Shown here: positions 21,780 to 31,672 of the stretch, in pieces | Position numbering within the stretch: position 1 is the stretch's first letter | Layout: every line of letters starts with the position of its first letter | Source: Ypsolopha sequella | Taxonomy: Eukaryota; Arthropoda; Insecta; Lepidoptera; Ypsolophidae | Direction: 5' to 3' | Assembly (NCBI GenBank): GCA_934047225.1 | Contig: OW203997.1 | Location: forward strand, 3,644,417 to 3,708,416 | Length of the DNA stretch: 64,000 nucleotides | Translations under genes and position numbers: made by a program | Notes under the pieces: model-generated | Database searches by the model: none | What the model was told of the DNA's origin: nothing | Seen by the model: only the letters and a program-made list of their open reading frames with translations

Positions 21780-23637
21780 CTTCGTACTGTTAGGTAAATG
21801 AACATAGTACCTCTACCTTCGTACTCTTAGGTAAATGAACATAGTACCTCTACCTTCGTACTCTTAGGTAAATGAACATAGTACCTCTACCTTCGTACTC
21901 TTAGGTAAATGAACATAGTACCTCTACCTTCGTACTCTTAGGTAAATGAACATAGCACCTCTACCTTCGTACTCTTAGGTAAATGAACATAGTACCTCTA
22001 CCTTCGTACTGTTAGTTAAATGAACATAGCACCTCTACCTTCGTACTGTTAGGTAAATGAACATAGTACTTCTACCTTCGTACTGTTAGGTAAATGAACA
22101 TAGCACCTCTACCTTCGTACTGTTAGGTAAATGAACATAGCACCTCTACCTTCGTACTGTTAGGTAAATGAACATAGTACCTCTACCTTCGTACTGTTAG
22201 GTAAATGAACATAGTACCTCTACCTTCGTACTCTTAGGTAAATGAACATAGCACCTCTACCTTCGTACTGTTAGGTAAATGAACATAGCACCTCTACCTT
22301 CGTACTGTTAGGTAAATGAACATAGTACCTCTACCTTCGTACTCTTAGGTAAATGAACATAGCACCTCTACCTTCGTACTGTTAGGTAAATGAACATAGC
22401 ACCTCTACCTTCGTACTGTTAGGTAAATGAACATAGTACCTCTACCTTCGTACTCTTAGGTAAATGAACATAGCACCTCTACCTTCGTACTGTTAGGTAA
22501 ATGAACATAGCACCTCTACCTTCGTACTGTTAGGTAAATGAACATAGTACCTCTACCTTCGTACTCTTAGGTAAATGAACATAGCACCTCTACCTTCGTA
22601 CTGTTAGGTAAATGAACATAGCACCTCTACCTTCGTACTGTTAGTTAAATGAACATAGCACCTCTACCTTCGTACTGTTAGGTAAATGAACATAGTACTT
22701 CTACCTTCGTACTGTTAGGTAAATGAACATAGCACCTCTACCTTCGTACTGTTAGGTAAATGAACATAGCACCTCTACCTTCGTACTGTTAGGTAAATGA
22801 ACATAGTACCTCTACCTTCGTACTCTTAGGTAAATGAACATAGTACCTCTACCTTCGTACTGTTAGGTAAATGAACATAGCACCTCTACCTTCGTACTGT
22901 TAGTTAAATGAACATAGCACCTCTACCTTCGTACTGTTAGGTAAATGAACATAGTACCTCTACCTACGTACTCTTAGGTAAATGAACATAGCACCTCTAC
23001 CTTCGTACTGTTAGGTAAATGAACATAGCACCTCTACCTTCGTACTGTTAGTTAAATGAACATAGCACCTCTACCTTCGTACTGTTAGGTAAATGAACAT
23101 AGTACCTCTACCTTCGTACTCTTAGGTAAATGAACATAGCACCTCTACCTTCGTACTGTTAGGTAAATGAACATAGTACCTCTACCTTCGTACTCTTAGG
23201 TAAATGAACATAGCACCTCTACCTTCGTACTGTTAGGTAAATGAACATAGTACCTCTACCTTCGTACTGTTAGGTAAATGAACATAGCACCTCTACCTTC
23301 GTACTGTTAGGTAAATGAACATAGCACCTCTACCTTCGTACTGTTAGGTAAATGAACATAGCACCTCTACCTTCGTACTCTTAGGTTAATGAACATAGTA
23401 CCTCTACCTTCGTACTCTTAGGTAAATGAACATAGTACCTCTACCTTCGTACTCTTAGGTTAATGAACATAGTACCTCTACCTTCGTACTGTTAGGTTAA
23501 TGAACATAGTACCTCTACCTTCGTACTCTTAGGTTAATGAACATAGTACCTCTACCTTCGTACTCTTAGGTTAATGAACATAGTACCTCTACCTTCGTAC
23601 TCTTAGGTTAATGAACATAGTACCTCTACCTTCGTAC
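21780..23637. repeat. 37-bp satellite, 50 copies
   Basis: The unit starts CTTCGTACTGTTAGGTAAAT and ends GAACATAGTACCTCTAC. From 21780 to 23629 there are exactly 50 units with no insertion or deletion, followed by 8 bases of a 51st. Units differ by a few diagnostic substitutions: G or C in act(G/C)tta, T or C in ag(T/C)acc, and agGta, agTta or ggTta variants. Units 13-23 repeat as a trimer (111-bp higher-order unit), and units 7-11 resemble units 24-28, which suggests a 17-unit duplication. The last seven units form a separate ggtta-rich subfamily. Confidence 0.95.
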
Positions 23638-24357
23638 AAAACTTGACAAACTCGTAGCCGGTTGCAATCACATTTAAAATCAAAATGTAGCGGATGTATA
23701 AAAAATATAATCATTCATCTCGTAGAAGTGTTATGTAAAATCCGGCAAGTTGTCATAACTTGAACGTCATGATCATTCAAAATAATGGCCGAGACTTCCA
23801 CAAGTGCATACAATGCAAAAGGTCGTGGGACATACAGCTTGAAGCTGTATTAAATGTTAAGTAGCTGTACGTATAATGGTCCATCGACCTCTAAATCACA
23901 GTTAATGTGTCTTTAAGAATGTAAAAAGTACTTAGGGAATGTTATCTTGAAATAACGTTAAAACATCACTTCCTTTACGGTGCAATATTGTACGAGGGAA
24001 CGACTGAAAGTTTGCAAATAAAAAAAAAAAAAAAATGGATTTGAGCCCAGTGCTTTTTCCTTTTTCACAAAGAAAAAAAAAAAGAGGTTTATTTCAAACA
24101 CCACAGCAAATAAAACAAATTACAAACGAAATAGCCCTAGGTATTCTGTGGTTATGAAAAAGGAGTCCAGCTCAGCCACAGCCGAAACCACAGCGCTGGT
24201 ATCACAATATCTATTTAGGATGAATTTTTACATCTTAGCTGTACGGATTATAAACGATTATTTAACTAGTAAACATAAAATAAAAACTAATAATATGTAT
24301 ATAATTAAAAATAAGACACAAAATGTTGATCTATTAGCGTTTTTTGCACATATTGCA
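23638..24357. other. Stretch with nothing recognised
   Basis: Short poly-A tracts near 24018 and 24072; no gene or mobile-element end seen. Confidence 0.3.
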
Positions 24358-24515
24358 GTAATGAAAAAGGGCAATGTCAAAAGTACCCGGAATAGAAGAT
24401 TGATGGATGTGGAAAAGGCGAAAGAGGTTTGCCTGGATCGTAGCATATGGAAATCTGTAGTCTCTGGCTACCCCTTTGGGAGACAGACGAGAGTATATGT
24501 ATGTATGTATGCATG
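24358..24515 (+). pseudogene. LINE 3' end (KEVCLDRSxWKSVVS type)
   Basis: The frame reads VKSTRNRRLMDVEKAKEVCL, then DRSIWKSVVSGYPFGRQT. This is the C-terminal end of an insect endonuclease/reverse-transcriptase type LINE. It runs directly into a tatgtatgtatgtatg tail. Only the last 45 codons survive. Confidence 0.6.
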
Positions 24516-25735
24516 CAGATTTATCAATTCTATTTTTAAACAGCTTGGCCAGACATAATATCGAAGATAAATCTGCAGGCCTTCATTCACCCGTATTGCG
24601 ATCGCAATAAGACCGATATTGGGTCATAGTATTTTTTTCAATAGTACATTATACAACAGGATACACAAATGAAGTCACCCTATTAGCATGTTCACCTGCA
24701 GATTTACTTAAACCAGCCTAAAAATGCTCGAAACAGGTTCTCAGTCTACCTGGGTATCCAGTCACGACTTGACAGACGGTTTAGATAAATTATAATGGTT
24801 TTATGGGACAGGTTCTAGAGGTGAGTGGCCTAAAATATAGCCCACGAGCGCCGCTTTTAAATTATGTCGTAAGTTTTAAAATAGTCTGTGTTTGGTAGTT
24901 GTGTGGTGACGAGCTTAGTAGCTATTAATCTCACAATCGGTTTTATCGGTTAAATGTCAGGTTCCGTACGTCAAATATATAGGTGGTACGTACAGCTGAT
25001 GCCGGGCTCGACTGTGGTGGTACCATCATTTTACTCGCAAACCCCACAAAGTTGTTAAAAAAACAACAAACAAATTTCAAGCTATAAATAAAGATGATCT
25101 ACAGAAAGATAAGCTCAATACTTCTGAGAGTAGTCCAAAGAATACAAAGGACAACGATTCTCTTGGGTCAGAAGTCTTCAACATACCAGTAGCCTTTAAT
25201 ACGAGAGCATTAAGCCCATTTTGCGTCAAAAACCCAAGGGAATAGGAACAAAGGCTAGCTGTTCCTGCATTCCTCTGTCCTGTGGGATAATTACCGCACA
25301 TGTGCAAGTTTCGTTGTCTGTTTTCTAAAGCACTAGAATTTATAGGCTGTTTATTAGTCGTTCTTTTGTGAGGTGTTTTTTTTAAAGCCATTTTTATGCA
25401 AGTGTTCCGGAAAATCTGATGTAATTACAGAACCGAAAAAATACATATTGTTTTCGAAGATTTGAGAAATGTGAAGAAACACGATTCGAATCTTTCAGTT
25501 GACGGGAAGAAAAACTGAAGAGATTTACGTTTAGAAAATTTTGGGGTGCTTTAAGGGCTGGTCTATGGTACACAAAAATCCTATTGAGTGATTTTGAACC
25601 TAATTAAATTGTAATTGAGATTAAGTTTAGTTTTATAATGTTATTGTAGTTGTTATCTCAAGACATTGTTTATTAGTACGTTGACTTAATAAAAGACCCA
25701 TTAAATGGGAAAGAAAACCAAAAGCTTTTACAGTA
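24516..25735. other. Stretch with nothing recognised
   Basis: A 104-codon frame (25391-25077, minus) has no recognisable domain and lies in otherwise non-coding DNA. I do not call it a gene. Confidence 0.3.
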
Positions 25736-26071
25736 GAGGGCGCTGAGTGTTTGTGTCTTATCACGCTATTGTAGAAGACGCTGATAGATGTTATTTTTGC
25801 ATTCCACATTTCCAAAGATTTTTGTGCCTTTTATTTTGGTGTATTTGTCATGTATTTTACCTGGCGTATCGCTCAGTTGAAGGAGGAACTAAAGAAAAGA
25901 GGTGCTCCGCTGTCAGGAATGAAAGGAGACCTTGTCGTTCAAGTTCCCTTTCCTTTACATCCAAAAGCCACACTAACACCCATTGCTTTAACTTTTCAAT
26001 GAAAATAAGAAATTATTCGATTATTTGTATGTGAACTGACAAGCTAACAGACACAAACACACAGTGCCCTC
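25736..26071 (+). mobile_element. TA-flanked DNA element carrying a SAP-like frame
   Basis: The left end GAGGGCGCTGAGTGTTTGTG and the reverse complement of the right end GAGGGCACTGTGTGTTTGTG are inverted repeats. TA stands at 25734-25735 and 26072-26073. The element is only 336 bp long and encodes the short SAP-like protein at 25850-26002. Confidence 0.65.
25850..26002 (+). CDS. SAP-like DNA-binding fragment, 50 aa
   Basis: The 50-residue frame contains IAQLKEELKKRGAPLSGMKG followed by DLVVQV. It matches the SAP helix-extended loop-helix consensus (leucine, ELKxRG, G-x-K-x-x-LV). SAP domains bind AT-rich DNA and also occur at the N-terminus of some insect transposon proteins. Here the frame starts at an ATG inside a TA-flanked element and stops 50 codons later, so it is probably the truncated N-terminus of a larger transposon protein. 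It could be a short expressed protein, but nothing in the sequence shows this. Confidence 0.5.
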   Translation: MYFTWRIAQLKEELKKRGAPLSGMKGDLVVQVPFPLHPKATLTPIALTFQ

Positions 26072-26073
26072 TA

Positions 26074-27603
26074 TGCGGAACATGGCGGAACTAATATGAC
26101 AGTAAGCATCCCCATTGCTACAAAGTCTACAATAGAATTTAGAACGCTCATAATACGTGAATTTTCAAGGTTTCTCTGGATATTCTGAAAAAGTATGTGA
26201 TGTAGTGTTATTTATTTTCATATTATCGTGTTATTGCAGTAATTTCAGACATAAAACTCAAGCAGCGTAGACGGGACGTATTTATAAAATTGTGAAATGT
26301 GTCCAATTAGGTAACTGTCTTGACAACGGAAAGATAAAGGTCTGAAAACAGATGTGTCCAAGTCCTTAGTAGTCCTTACATTGATCTGGTAAGTAGTTGA
26401 CTTAGCATATTTAAGCAAAAACCGTTGAAATACCAAAGGCAAGGCCTTAAATTGTTGAAGATGTTTTTAGTGTGTCCTTATTATTCTATAAAATGTTATC
26501 AAAAACTGTCACGATAGAAGTCAATTGTTATGTGACTAACTAAAGCTCTCAAGTTATACTCAAGAAGTTAGACCCATTAATTAAACTGTATAACTTGATA
26601 AGTATTTTGAATAACATTAATTTTATTTAAAACTAATAAAATTATTTTATTTATTTTATTTTAAATGTTTATAAGGTACACAGCATAAATAAGCAATTAC
26701 AATTTAAATTTAAATATGCCAAGTAGGAAAATAAATAAAAATAATTGCAATTTAATGTAGGTAAGAAGCGAGCAATAACGAACATACAGAGAAAATCAGA
26801 AAAATGTCTCCATGTATACAATATTTAACAGTAATAGATATAGTAATAGGTATATAAATATAATAATAAAAATCACAAGTTTCTAAGTAAAAGGAAACCG
26901 GCAGGACTTTCTAGTAAATTCTTTGGTTTTCTTTTCTGTGCATAGATGGTAACTGTCAACTATCTCTATTTACAGGTTCCTACACTTGCCCCCAGAAAGT
27001 TTTCCGACAGGTTCGTATGTCAAGCTGTACGACGCACCCGTACGTGCAAGATCTTGAGGAAAGCCACATTCTTGCGGAAACTGGAATAGGGAAAGGCTTG
27101 ACTTATTGTACCTATATGGAGATAACATACGAATGCAAGGCGCTCCCTTTTAAAGGCCTTGTGTGTATAATATCACATAAGGTAGTGTTTTTATTTTTAA
27201 ATAAATGTTTTAACGATGAACTAAGGTCCGAAATGTGGTCCCTGTAGAACACCTTGATAAGTTCAGTCAACCAAAAGCTTTAAAAACACGATGGCATTAT
27301 TTTATTTGAAGCAAAAAAGTAAATCTGTTGTTTGTTGTTACGTCTTAGTAAGACAAAAGAAAAAAAACAATTGCATAGTACTTTGATGGTCATAATAAAA
27401 TAATAACAAACCAAGATACAAGGCCGTCGTCGGTCTACTGCCGATGAGTTTTTTAACGAGGGAACTTGAGGGAAGGGACAAAATTCAAATGAAGCATGAC
27501 GTAAGGTCACTTGATGGTTATTTTACATAAAACAGGCGATTTTCGTCTCTTTTAACATAAAATGAATGTTCTTGTGATCTAATTTGTTAGTAGGTTGGTT
27601 ATA
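26074..27603. other. Stretch with nothing recognised
   Basis: AT-rich. A 76-codon frame at 27017-27247 has no known similarity. Confidence 0.3.
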
Positions 27604-27611
27604 GTATAGAT

Positions 27612-28008
27612 CAGCGTTTCCTAACCTTTTTTGTCCACGGACCCCTTAGGAAATCAATAAAAAAGCAGCAATAAATTTCAGACCATTTATTTTAGTTCCA
27701 CAAATTACAAAAGATATATACTTTTTCATATAAAATACGTTAATGAGAAGGTTGGTGCTGCTTTTTTGCAACAAAATTTGTGATATTTGGGTTTATATTA
27801 CTACTGAGTTGTAGTCTCAAATCGGATTCCACTTTTCATCTATTTCTGTATTTGTTCTTAGTATACTCAAGAGCAGAGAATGCCTTTTCACAGAGGTATG
27901 TCGTTGCGAAAAGCAGTAAATGTCTCAGTCCATAGATTAGGCTGCGGACCCCCATACATATCCTCGGGGACCCCCAGGGGTCCGCGGACCACAGGTTAAG
28001 AAACGCTG
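27612..28008 (-). mobile_element. hAT element with 8-bp duplication GTATAGAT
   Basis: CAGCGTTTCCTAACC at the left pairs with ggttaagaaacgctg at the right. The 8-bp sequence gtatagat occurs at 27604-27611 and 28009-28016. The interior retains a transposase C-terminus on the minus strand, so this is an internally deleted hAT rather than an anonymous MITE. Confidence 0.85.
27740..27925 (-). pseudogene. hAT transposase C-terminal remnant (ZBED5/FAM200-like)
   Basis: The minus strand reads FATTYLCEKAFSALEYTKNK, then YRNR, an in-frame stop, KVESDLRLQLSS and a terminal HQPSH followed by a stop. FATTYLCExxFSxL...K.RNRL.VE.DLRL is the conserved C-terminal dimerisation region of hAT transposases of the ZBED5/FAM200 group. 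The internal stop and missing N-terminus make it non-functional. Confidence 0.7.
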
Positions 28009-28324
28009 GTATAGATCAAACAAAAACAGATAAAGCTACACATCCGTATCATGATGAAGCTGGTTTCCGAAATCTAAGAGTAAGCCTTGAAACCGGAGAC
28101 GATAATGATAATGTTGACAAGAAGCGAAAGTCACTGGTGACACTGAGAAAACACTAGAGGTCATAGCAATATGCCCGATGAGAACAAAACAAACTTGCAT
28201 CTTGGCTGATATACCGTAGTGGTAATGGTGGTTATTCACCCCATGAGTATTATAAACAAATTACATGTCAAAGCTGCAGTAATTGCATTACAAAAAAGCA
28301 ATCAACAAATACTTTGAAAACTGA

Positions 28325-28510
28325 TATTACACGCACGTATTATTATTGTTGACTACATTCCAACTATTTCAGTGTCTGTTTTACAACGACGCTCTCCTTG
28401 AAAATACCGAAATTATATCGTGAAGCAGTTGGTATATAGTCAATAACAATAACACTTTTCAAAATATTTTAGTATGTCAGCTCCGAAGATCAGCTCACGC
28501 GAGAAATTTA
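28325..28510. repeat. Degenerate copy of foldback family FB3
   Basis: The fragments attgttgactac, ttggtatatagtcaa and tttagtatgtcagctc match the better copies at 30372-30560 and 63107-63475. Confidence 0.45.
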
Positions 28511-28669
28511 AGAATTTTTAGGATAACCATGTTTATATCGCGATATCGAATCCTAGAAGTGCTCCTATTTATGCTACATACCAAACTGCTGCATTTTTAA
28601 AAAATATTTATAAACTACCACGGGGTCAATATTATATTTCCTAATTCAAGAAATACAAGTTTTATTCAA

Positions 28670-29322
28670 GAAAAACCGGTCAAGTGCAATTCGGGCCGCG
28701 CTCTTTCTTTCCGTATATATGACCGACCAATTATTTCAAACTAGATATTTAATTTTAGGTAATGCTCTAATTCTGTCAGACATAAAAACTGCAAAGTTAA
28801 GTTGGTTGAGTATTCGGGGACGTAACCCTAAAACTACATTATAAATCGGCGTTTTTAGTATTTGTTGTTTAAATACAGTAACATAATATACAGAAATTTC
28901 AAATTCCTAACTGATAGGCCCCGTAAAAAAAAATGGTCTAAAAATGGCAACTTTGTTTTTTAAGATAAACAAAAACATATATATTTATACTCTACTTAAT
29001 GAGTTCTAGACAGTGACACCCCACATGCTAGGGTAAGAAAAAACATTTTTTTTCGGCTCCATTTTATGTATGAGGCCCCCCCTGATTTAATTTAATTACA
29101 TTTTAAATTCAAAATTCGGTTTTGGGTCAACACTTTACATAACATATACAAATTTCAGATTTCTATCTCATTCCGTTTAAGAGCTAGAGACCCGTGACAT
29201 ACGGACAGACAGACGGAAAGCGACTTTTTGCTACTTTTCCTCGAATCCATCCCTCTCGCATTGAGGGTGTTTTCGCATAATGGAGTAACAGGGACACTAA
29301 AACCTTTACATATCGCCTTAAA
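28670..29322. repeat. R1 repeat copy and TTAA-A relic
   Basis: 28670-29220 is a diverged copy of dispersed repeat R1 (aaaaaccggtcaagtgcaat ... gacatacggacagacagacg). It is followed at 29225-29322 by a decayed end of the TTAA-A family (ccatccctctcgcattgagg ... acatatcgccttaa). Confidence 0.45.
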
Positions 29323-29410
29323 AATAAAGTCTAAAAGCGGTCTTACAGTAGCCAACCTCATAGAACGGTGAACATACTCTTTTAAATTATAGGTACAAAT
29401 ATAGTCCTGC

Positions 29411-29635
29411 CCCCCTATTCTGTATCTTTGGTTGCCAACTGAACTAGATGCCTATCATCAAAAACATAGATAAAAACTGAAATTTCAAAATTGCCTTTGG
29501 TGGGTATTGAACTATTAACAATCTGTGTCGTCACTTCAAGCGCGAACATATCCTTAGGAAATCGGAATTTGATAGTATATCTATGTTTTTGATGATAGGC
29601 ACCCAGTCCAGAAAGCAACTAGAGATACATAATAG
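29411..29635. repeat. Inverted-repeat element, 225 bp
   Basis: The ends CCTATTCTGTATCTTTGG and the complement of ccaga..ctagagatacataatagg match. The inner pair gatgcctatcatcaaaaac / gtttttgatgataggcac extends the arms to about 65 bp. No duplication is obvious. Confidence 0.5.
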
Positions 29636-30371
29636 GCCCGCAGGTCTTCAAATGTTAAAAAAAACTAGCCCCTACTGTGAAAAGTCGCAGTATCAACTTA
29701 TTTTAAATTTAAAGTACAAAGTATTTTCGAAATTTGCTTCAATTTCCCATCTATAAACGAGGACAGTCACATATTTGCGCTGGTATCAAGCAACGCGAAT
29801 CAAAATCAAACCGCTAGACGTCTCTAACCAGTTTTCTAACTGTTCCTCACTATCCTCTCACGACTTCGAACTATAAAGAATCTGCAACTATTTTATAATA
29901 CCTGCTTACGAAGTCTTTTTTCGTCTGAGTTGGCTTTTACATCTTCTAAGAAGAGTTGGCTAATGATGCCGTCTTTACTGGAAGTTGTCTTAGGATTGTC
30001 GTTAACGGTGTACAGAGAAAGATTAACTGTCTGGAGAGTCAAATATTATTTCTCTCTAATTATTTATGTGCATCTTCTCAACACAAAACAAAAGGTAATC
30101 TGAAGTCTTTCAAGTTTCACTTAAACGCATTTTACCTTAGTAAATACTTTTTAGCGAAGCTTTCACGTTAATACGTAAAACTCTTTTGCGATCACAAATA
30201 ATATTTATTTATTTATTTATTTAATTTAACAACTAACACTATTATTAGAGGTAGAAAAACATGCATAAAAGATAGACACAATAAAAACCACGAGAAATCT
30301 AAAAAACACAAAAAATATAACATAATAATTAAAGAAAACATGAAATTTTAAAAATGTACACAATTTATAGA
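29636..30371. other. Stretch with nothing recognised
   Basis: Contains a short (TTTA)n run near 30203-30222; otherwise nothing identified. Confidence 0.3.
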
Positions 30372-30560
30372 TTCAATTATTATTACATACGGCTTGAACA
30401 CTCACGTGTGATTGTTGTTGACTATATGTCAACCGTTTCCCCGAATAATGCCGAAATTGTATCGGTGAAACGGTTGGTATATAGTCAACAACAATCGCAC
30501 GTGAGTGTTCAAGCCGTATGTAATAATAATTTAGTATGTCAGCTCACGCGAGTTTTAATA
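30372..30560. mobile_element. Foldback element, family FB3
   Basis: Arms from ACATACGGCTTGAACACTCA to its complement gtgttcaagccgtatgt, over 60 bp each, are separated by a short centre (gaataatgccgaaattgta). A conserved tail tttagtatgtcagctcacgc follows the right arm, as in the 63107 copy. Confidence 0.65.
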
Positions 30561-31079
30561 ATTTATAGATTAACTGAAACAACAAAACAATAAAACAAGT
30601 TGATAGTTTCAAACCTCTCGCATTGCAACACAAAATTCAAACTATGTAGATTGTGATGGCAGTATGATAAAATAACGTTAGAAAAGCGTCAGCATTACGA
30701 AATAGGAGATGGTATTTTCCGATGTTTGTTTAAGTTTGCTATAATTTTGCAGAACAGAATGTGTATAAGTTGCAAATTTATTCATGTAGATTCTTCCGAT
30801 TACTTCATCAATATTAACCTATCCATATCCATCGTTACATCTTCAGTTAATTTAATTATAAAAGTTAAGTATACAGCATGTTGATTTGATCTGCAACATA
30901 CGTCACTCCTGGTGTTAGTTTACATAATAATTATTCCAAAAAACAGACCAAATATAAAAAAAAAAAATAGATATTGTAATCGAGTCTCGTCCAGAATATC
31001 AAACGCGCCATTCTTCCGATGGTGGATGGTCAAATCAACGATGATGATGAGTTCGAATCTCATGGAAAGCTCGACATAG
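30561..31079. other. Stretch with nothing recognised
   Basis: No gene or repeat identified. Confidence 0.3.
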
Positions 31080-31532
31080 AGGCTATGCGAATTTTATTTT
31101 TGTCACTGTCACTCCAAGCGAAAAAACGCGCAGTGCGAGAGGTGCGGATTATAATTATTTAAAAAAATTAAATAGCTAGCAAATTTTCAAATTCAAAAAG
31201 ATATTGTTGAAACCCATCAAATAAAAACTTTTTGAGTTCAGTAAATGGTTCCTATTCGTGATAAGAGGAGAAAAAGTGTGTTTGAAGACCTCATTTCAAC
31301 AATTAGTTCTATCGAGGAAAATCCTACAGGTTCTGGACAGTGGCTATATCGTCACCGCAAAAAAATAAACGTAACAACACAGCAGCATCGAACGACAAAG
31401 CGAATTGTCGTTTGTAAAACGTGTGTCGTGCTGTGCGGTGTCGTTGCGTGACGTGAGTAAACGGTTCATAGAAATGTATGGCGGCCGGAGTCGTCACCGC
31501 ATTTTGTCGTGTCGTGTCGTCGTTCGACGCCC
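31080..31532 (+). mobile_element. Truncated TTAA-A copy joined to a Harbinger-type fragment
   Basis: 31080-31323 is a plus-strand TTAA-A copy beginning GAGGCTATGCGAATTTTA. It keeps the family frame start MVPIRDKRRKSVFEDLIST (from 31245) and then breaks off. The adjoining 31340-31532 matches the Harbinger-type MITE at 1961-2154 (ggccggagtcgtcaccgc) and ends cgcccTTA. The junction suggests insertion or deletion within the first element. Confidence 0.5.
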
Positions 31533-31672
31533 TTAGGGGACTGACTCCTCATAACTTTATTACATTTCATTTTAATAAGGACAGTTATGTCATTTAAAAA
31601 GTTTTCTCTTACCAGTACATAGGTATAATGCCAATTAAAATAATACATTTTCACAATATTTAACTCACTGCT

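Noticed and set aside
21780..23637. Satellite as a telomere-derived repeat, because each unit contains TTAGG
   Set aside because: One TTAGG per 37 bp is not a telomeric array and is expected by chance in a unit of this kind.
21780..23637. CRISPR-like array
   Set aside because: The units are contiguous with no spacers, and the DNA is clearly from an insect.
30561..31672. Endonuclease domain upstream of the retrotransposon RT
   Set aside because: The sequence there is TTAA-A and Harbinger-type MITE; no endonuclease motifs are present, so the LINE is truncated.
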